A stretch of 64,000 nucleotides of DNA from Strongylocentrotus droebachiensis. Lineage: Eukaryota; Echinodermata; Echinoidea; Camarodonta; Strongylocentrotidae. The translations under genes and the position numbers were made by a program. The stretch is from contig JAVYIG010006565.1 in assembly GCA_035222895.1 (NCBI GenBank), positions 1 through 64,000 of the forward strand, given 5' to 3'. The notes beneath the pieces are model-generated. The model had not been told where the DNA came from. It saw nothing but the letters and a program-made list of their open reading frames with translations, and did no database searches. Each line of letters begins with the position of its first letter. The stretch's first letter is position 1. This document shows, in pieces, positions 58,180 through 64,000 of this stretch.

Positions 58180-58395
58180 ATCTCCACTCCCTGGGGAGTA
58201 TTCCTACTCTTTGATCTCCGTGAGGGCATATGGCAATTACTAACTCACAGACTTTTGTCATCCCGATTCCCATTTCCCTCATGGGTATGGAGTGGCAAAC
58301 GAAGATTTATGCCTTGCCAAAGGACATGAGTGCGGTGTCGGGGATCCAACCCGCGCCCTTCGCATTTCAAGTCAAGTCTTTAAACTACAACACAA
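58180..58395 (-). mobile_element. SINE copy, diverged
   Basis: It contains GCCTTGCCAAAGGACATGAG, the tail word shared by the other SINEs, and ATGGAGTGGCAAACGAAGAT. The complement of GGGATCCAACCCGCGCCC sits where the B-box should be. The left part has the CTCCCTGGGGAG tail module. Confidence 0.55.
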
Positions 58396-58439
58396 TCTGC
58401 GCATTGCCCTTTTAGGATAGAAACTTTTAATCTTCCCAG

Positions 58440-58481
<42 letters not shown>
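58440..58481. repeat. CT microsatellite
   Basis: About 19 CT units without interruption. Confidence 0.95.
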
Positions 58482-58483
<2 letters not shown>

Positions 58484-58484
58484 G

Positions 58485-59810
58485 TTTCCTTCATCCGATC
58501 TTGACATTCGAGGGAGGGAAGGAAGGTAGGAGGTGGTTGCCCCTGGCGCAACGCCACATTTCCCAACACAACTCACGGAAGGGAACCGTCGGGCATACCC
58601 CTATAATTGATAGTGCAGACGGGATGTTTAAACTGTGGGCCCTTGAAAAGCTTTCGATCCACTCCACGTAGCATCAACACATGTCTCTCGCAAGTGGTGT
58701 CTTAATGCCTTTCTCGATTTCATGAAATTATCGTGAATTTGCGTGAAGGTCTTTCAAAACTGCACATCCCTTTCTCTGTATTGTGACAGAGACTACTTCG
58801 TGATCCGATGGCGAAATTCCGAGAAGGCCATTAATGACTATGAGAAAACAGCCCCCCCCCCCCTTCCTCCCCCTCCCGGTACTTCGGCTAGTTCTGAGCC
58901 ATTACAAGAAGGAGAGATCCTAGAGAGGTTTGATCAGGGTCGTAGCCAGAGGGAACCAGACAAAATGAATACTAGGAAGACTGCTGTCTGCAATTTTGCA
59001 TTTCATATTCTCTTCTCATTCCATTTCACTCGTATCCAGAAATAAATGTGAAGAGTTGAAACTTTTTAATTCATTCATGTCCCGTTTGGAATATTTCCCC
59101 CAAGTTGTGTTCATGAAACTAATGACCCCCCTCCAAAGGGCTGCAGTAACAACCCTAGGATAGCAATTTTCTGACGGATTACATAGGAAAAAAGTTGTCT
59201 TCTGGTACTTTGGAAGAAACTTTTTTTAATTTAATAGAAAAAACAACATATTATACAATCTACATTAGCATTTAATTTCATCCAACATGTCAAATATAAG
59301 AGGTTTTCTAATATATTTGTGCATGAAAGGGCAGCGGACAGATGTCGAACATCATAAAATAGCAAAGAATTACAGAGTCACATCGAACAAAGTAAATATC
59401 TATATCCAAACATAAAATGTATATATCATTAACAAACTTCCACTAGCCTAAAAGTCAGATACTGCAAAAGAAACAACACACCGAAAAAAAAACTCTATTA
59501 CAACCATATAGTTGACGCATACTCTGCGATTGTTTACAAGCAAGTGATGAACTCTGAATTGAAAATAATATTCATTGATGAGTCAATGGATCAACCCACC
59601 TGCACACCCACAATCAAGGAAAAATATGGGATACATATTTGTGGAACTCTCTAGTGCAGCACGATATTCCTCTTACACTATATCTCAATCTAATCGATTT
59701 TGTGGGAACAATATCATACCTAGGTTTTCAAGTTCAAGATACAGAGAAGGTCTTCGTGAGTCATCTCTATGAATTCCGTGCCCCGACTTTGAAATTAGAC
59801 TTGATATCCC
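58485..59810. other. Gene-free stretch with C12 and a hAT-like fragment
   Basis: C12 lies at 58852-58863. CAGGGTCGTAGCCAGAGG at 58935-58952 resembles a hAT terminal motif but has no partner. No gene is recognised. Confidence 0.4.
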
Positions 59811-59814
59811 CTCC

Positions 59815-60314
59815 AAACCCAATCGGTAGAGGATAGTTCCCGGGTCTCAATATTACCTTCCAATAATAAAAAATGTAATATAAATATATGTTTTTAAATA
59901 ATTTATAAAACGCAATATAAATATATGTTTTGAAAAGTGAATAGAGGTGGGTTAAGGGAAGGGAATCATATGCATAGTATAAGAGGGAGTTGAAGACGAT
60001 TTGAAGTATAAAGCCGTCGTGAAGTGACTTTGTAAATGCTTGCAATTAGTGTTTTCTCGCATATGGCATTGCAGAGAGGGAACGAAGAACTAGAAAGGAA
60101 GAAACAAGCAAACAAACACACTAACAAACAAACAAATTGAGAAAGATAGAAAGAAAGAAAGAATGAAACAATATTGAAAAAAGGAGAGAAAGAAAGTTGG
60201 AAAATATCTCTTTCTTTGGCAAGCTGTACAAAAGTGGTTCACGCATATAGCGCATACGCAGTAGCTTTGTAAGGTAATATTGAGACCCAGGAACTATCCT
60301 CTACAAACCCAATC
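59815..60314. mobile_element. 480-bp element with 34-bp inverted repeats and 10-bp target duplications
   Basis: The arms 59826-59859 and 60271-60304 are inverted copies with one mismatch in 34; the ends read GTAGAGGATAGTTCC. The 10-bp word AAACCCAATC occurs directly outside each end (59815-59824 and 60305-60314). A 9-10 bp duplication fits Mutator-like transposons. The interior is AT-rich with a duplicated AATATAAATATATGTTTT word and a GAAA-rich patch (about 60124-60195). No transposase is present. Confidence 0.85.
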
Positions 60315-60317
60315 ATG

Positions 60318-61838
60318 GTTTTGCTTTTCTGTTAGCTGGCCTCTTGTATGATTTTCAGTTGAGCGCATCAACCCGATCATCCATAGCTTGTCGTAATCGA
60401 AGTTGCCACACCTCGCAAGGGCATATCCCTTTTCAAAGTCATTTATTGATCTTCGACATAACACCTCTCGACAATGATCTTATGGTAGTCAACAGGAAGT
60501 GCCGAAGCCGGCCGAAGGCATCATTTCCGTTCCGACCAATTCAGACCATGTCCGCCAGAGCGTATTCTAACGCAACACCAGGTCAACTCGATGGCCGGAA
60601 GATTGCGTTGTCCAGGTTCTGGCTCTGTATTTCGTTAATTAAGGATATTAAGCTGGATTTTGCCACTTTGATAGCAATCAATACCCCAGCCCCGTTAGTC
60701 CTTTCCTACCTGGTTACCTACACGCGTTTGTTATTTCGCTATATCTTGGAGAAAACAAAACAAAGATACAGCCTGTGTGTGTAAGATGAAATCCCCATCA
60801 ATCTAGGTCACAACACCATAGACGGAATAAAGCACTCTATAAATTCTAAAGCTCTCCTAATTTGCTTTGAATATATTGAAATGAACCGTAGCTTGCGGTA
60901 TAGAAAATCCGAGAAAATCTTTCAAAAGGAAGTTCGGGTTAAAGAAAAGACAATAAAACCTGTGTTGAAAAATCAGGACATTGATATAATCTTTTATGTT
61001 ACTGTTTTAGAATTATTCCAATCATGCTGGGGCAATCTATAATGATTGGCCTAGTAGTTCTAGTAGCTCACTTTGGGGCCTAATTATGAAGAACGTAATT
61101 CAGAGAAGGAGGCCTTCAAAATAATTTTGTTCAACAGGAATCTGGCGTGTGTCATATCATCTTTCATTTGTACTATGATAATTTAAATACAAGATTATGA
61201 TGTAATCACATTCAGGGTTGTACTATTATACTGTATTATAGCGTTGCCAATGTGACATGAGAACCATTCAAACTCAGATTCTCACCATACACCTTCCCTT
61301 TAAAGAAACAAACGTCATATTCCTATACTATGCCTTCGATGCAGTGGGTCAAAGGTCATCCATTCGAGAAGCAGGTGGCTCAAGATTGGGGTCATGACGT
61401 CACAATTACCAGCTCCCTGATTCAATTGCAATCATAATCATTTTACCTTCAATCACTAATTGTATAAAGCATCGATTGACAATTTCTTCGGGGGCGCTGC
61501 GAGGCCGCCGATCCCTAAGCGTCGTCTTAAGATATACGACCTAGCCTCCTCAAACGGTCGGGCTTTCGCCCTTTTCACAAATTAACTCCAATTAATCTCT
61601 CCATCCTCCCGTGTTCATTAAGGTCAGAGCTATCCGTTCCATAAATAACAATGCCCCAATTTATGCAATGAGCGCGCCGAATTCAGATGCATACGTAATG
61701 ATGGTCTCCTCAGAGACGTTGATAATATTGCGTGTAGGTGGTGTGCGTATATCATTATGAAGAATATCGTGATCTACTTTTTTATGGCAGTGTAAGAAAT
61801 AACATTGTCATAATTCATGCATCAAATCAAATTTATTT
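60318..61838. other. Gene-free stretch
   Basis: A 146-codon plus-strand frame at 60344-60784 has no recognisable domain. GC-richer DNA lies at 61485-61570. No gene is recognised. Confidence 0.4.
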
Positions 61839-61840
61839 GC

Positions 61841-62147
61841 CAGTGAGGCAGGGGCGGCGATTTCTGTTCATGACCGGGGGGGACGAATGCGATTTTTTTT
61901 ACAAGGATGTTATGCGAGGGAGCGTAGCGACCGAGCGATTTTTGTTTTTGCAATTTTATTAGTCTAAACGCTGCACTCTTGGGCCCTCCGGAGCCTAAAA
62001 GTGTGTTGAATTAATTATTCAGTATATGCTATACAATTTTTTTTGCACTTTTTCAATTTTCCGGGGGGGACGATCCCCCCCTAAAGAAATTGAGGGGGGG
62101 ACGTGTCCCCCCCCGTCCCCCCCGGGATCGCCGCCCCTGCAGTGAGG
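61841..62147. mobile_element. hAT-like MITE with 8-bp target duplications
   Basis: The 291-bp body 61849-62139 begins CAGGGGCGGCGATTT and ends GATCGCCGCCCCTG. The 8-bp word CAGTGAGG lies directly outside both ends (61841-61848 and 62140-62147). CA-GGGGCGG ends with an 8-bp duplication are hallmarks of hAT elements. Subterminal G/C runs (GGGGGGGACGA) are paired across the element. It has no coding capacity. Confidence 0.9.
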
Positions 62148-62149
62148 AC

Positions 62150-62655
62150 AGTCTGTTTAGCATAGACATTGGTAATTTGGCGGGTAGATTATATGATTTA
62201 CAGAAAATATTCTGGAATGTGTGGTCTACGGTTGCTTTTGCATCAACATGATTAAGAAATAACTCAATTACATGTAAGATTCTATTTTTTTCCTTTATAT
62301 CTTGATGTACCTTGAGGTTTGAAAAAGGTAAACAGTTGTTTGTCGAAAGAAATCTTGCCCTGACCTCATCATGATTATGTACACAAATCACATGCGCCCG
62401 GCCTGTCATTCTATGGATGACCAGAATGATTGATTATCCAGTAAAACAATAAATTGGTCTAATTCTTGTATATATACGATTCATCGTTTACTTTCTTTTC
62501 CTTTTTAACATATTCAGTTTGACCTCCTTTAAGCCTGAAGTTTTGAAGGAAAATATCTGCAGTGAAATTCCTCTTATTGGTAAGGACAAACAAAATCGAA
62601 ATAATTTTTATAATGGCAATGATAGAGGGTTCTAGTCTGAAAGTGTCCATGTCTG
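62150..62655. other. Gene-free stretch
   Basis: AT-rich DNA with no recognised gene. Confidence 0.45.
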
Positions 62656-62659
62656 GCAC

Positions 62660-62779
62660 ATTAGGGACTTTTAGATTTGCGTGGACTGATACGTGTGACG
62701 TCCATTCAAGGCAGTGCATTAAAAGGACGTCGATCGTAGCAATCCACGTTGTCGTTGTGCAAATCTAAAAGTCCCTATT
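62660..62779. mobile_element. Short MITE with ATTAGGGAC ends, copy 2 of 2
   Basis: ATTAGGGACTTTTAGATTTG at the left is inverted at the right as CAAATCTAAAAGTCCCTATT. The interior ACGTGTGACGTCC and GCATTAAAAGGACGTCG words match the copy at 41086-41212. It abuts the SINE that follows. Confidence 0.8.
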
Positions 62780-62780
62780 G

Positions 62781-63012
62781 TCACTCCTGGCGCTGTGGAC
62801 ATTATCCAAGTTAACATTCAACCGACTTAAGCACGTTAGCTATTACAGCGCTCAAGCATTGAGATGAATAATTTTTGCTAGGTACTTATTTAGGACTTCA
62901 CCTGTGTCGAGTGTGGAAAATGTAGATTCTTGTCTTGCCAAAGGACGTTAGTGCCGCAACAGGGAAACGAACCCCATACCCTGTGGTTCACAGTCCTTGT
63001 ATCTTCAAAATG
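62781..63012 (-). mobile_element. tRNA-derived SINE
   Basis: It shares TCACTCCTGGCGCT, then CACCTGTGTCGAGTGTGG, then TCTTGCCAAAGGACGTTAGT with the 7.1 kb copy, in the same order and orientation. The complement of AGGGAAACGAACCCCAT gives a diverged B-box. The A-box end lies near 63000. Confidence 0.7.
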
Positions 63013-63014
63013 AC

Positions 63015-64000
63015 CTACCTGTACATGTATTCCCTTTTATTAGACAACCCTTTGTTCACAAAACTGACCTTATATACTCTCATTGAATGATCTGTCAACA
63101 TTATAAATATTCGTTGACCGAGAGAAAGGTAGAAAATCAGATACGTTTTTGCTTTTGTTATTGTTCTATAATCCATAAAATGATCCCATGAAAATATCTT
63201 GGTAAATGTGCAACCGCCACGTGATCCATTATCCATTTTTTTTTTCTTCACAACTTTCAACTTTCGTTACCTATTGTAACCATTATGTTTGATTACTGTG
63301 AAAGAAGTCGTCTCATTTCGTTATTCATACGCCTATTAACCAGCTTTAACTAAATCACTCAGCTTAAAATATCGACGCTGGCATAATTGCTCAAAGTAAG
63401 CTTCTGTGATCGATGATACACCAGCTAATAAACATACCAATGCAATTCAAATACAAAGAAATATAGGCGGATAAACTCAGCATGAATGCGTAATTTGATA
63501 TGATATGAAGTAACGTATCAAAGCACTCGTCACGGCCCGAACCCTTCTCTCTGCAACGCGTACTCTTCGTGGCCGGGGGGCAGCAGGGGTCTCGATGCAG
63601 GAGGTTGGATCCTAATTGCCTCTCGCCCGGGGTGTCCAGCTTATGTCAAGGAGTCGAAAATCAATGCTCCGTAAAAAAGTAGAAGACTCCCCCTTTTTTT
63701 CTTTTCGTTACCTCTCACTCTTTCTTCATTCATGCCTGGCGCTCATATTGAAGTCAAGAACCACTTGCTCTCTAACCAACCACGCGCTCACAATTCTGTA
63801 CAAAATTCAACTTGTAATGGTAAAGATTACTTGTTCTTCAGGGTGGCTAAAAATGTTACATTTCAAATTCCTTTTTGATATATAGACACATTTTATAAAA
63901 CCATGATCGAGGGTCCTATTAACGTCATAGCATATTCATCAAGGCCCCATCTTATAAAGAGTTGCGATTAGTCCGAATCAATCACATTCAAGTCCTCTAA
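63015..64000. other. Gene-free end of window with a GC-rich patch
   Basis: A GC-rich patch (about 63535-63650) stands out from AT-rich DNA, but no gene, RNA or bounded repeat is recognised. A feature could continue beyond the window edge. Confidence 0.4.

Noticed and set aside
60344-60784. 146-codon plus-strand frame
   Set aside because: No domain is recognised and nothing in the context supports transcription.

Overview
The window looks like AT-rich animal genomic DNA from an echinoid (sea urchin), most likely Strongylocentrotus or a close relative. The main reason is a multi-copy neuropeptide precursor at 38710-40101 on the minus strand. Its mature peptides begin Ala-Asn (ANMFRSRLRGK/N, ANYFRGRGRKP, ANFRARQRPK, each followed by an amidation and dibasic site) and match what I recall as the sea-urchin AN-peptide precursor. 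Spliceosomal intron signals, tRNA-derived SINEs, a non-LTR retrotransposon, many short terminal-inverted-repeat elements and dense CT/GA microsatellites also fit an urchin genome. The species assignment is inference.

The only host gene I can support firmly is the AN-peptide precursor: one 463-residue coding exon with a signal peptide and 14 tandem amidated peptides separated by acidic spacers. A pyrimidine-rich CAG acceptor lies 8 bases before the chosen ATG, so a non-coding upstream exon is expected. An AATAAA lies about 360 bases after the stop, and three copies of a 113-bp tandem repeat lie about 1 kb past the 3' end.

The other large coding sequence belongs to a transposon. A 5'-truncated LINE (about 28799-32510, minus strand) carries a degraded ORF1 C-terminus, a 50-codon ORF2 N-terminal piece cut off by a stop beside an A15 tract, and a 936-residue endonuclease plus reverse transcriptase frame. 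Its RT has an unusual Cys in the conserved PQG motif.

Layout: 1-7 kb, microsatellites, a dispersed repeat and long G/C homopolymers. 7-10 kb, a SINE and a palindromic MITE. 10-15 kb, microsatellites and plain intergenic DNA. 15-17.5 kb, inverted arrays of a short GGTAATTGTCC-like unit, a MITE, and one palindromic element nested inside another. 19-20.2 kb, a ~94-bp degenerate tandem repeat, CRE-like palindromes and a polypurine tract. 21-24 kb, GA/CT tracts, a 368-bp near-perfect palindrome and hairpins. 25 kb, a SINE and GT-rich DNA. 28.5-32.9 kb, a 76-bp hairpin, the LINE and a MITE fragment. 34-35.3 kb, a degenerate minisatellite. 35.7 kb, a MITE. 37.4-40.1 kb, the peptide gene and its flanks. 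41-64 kb, mostly gene-free DNA with further MITEs (including paired dispersed copies at 41.1/62.7 kb and 44.1/57.2 kb), a 480-bp element with 10-bp target duplications, a hAT-like MITE with 8-bp target duplications, and several SINE copies.

Most short open frames in the window are microsatellite translations or antisense shadows and are not listed. Exons of unknown genes could be hidden in the gene-free stretches; two weak candidates are described.
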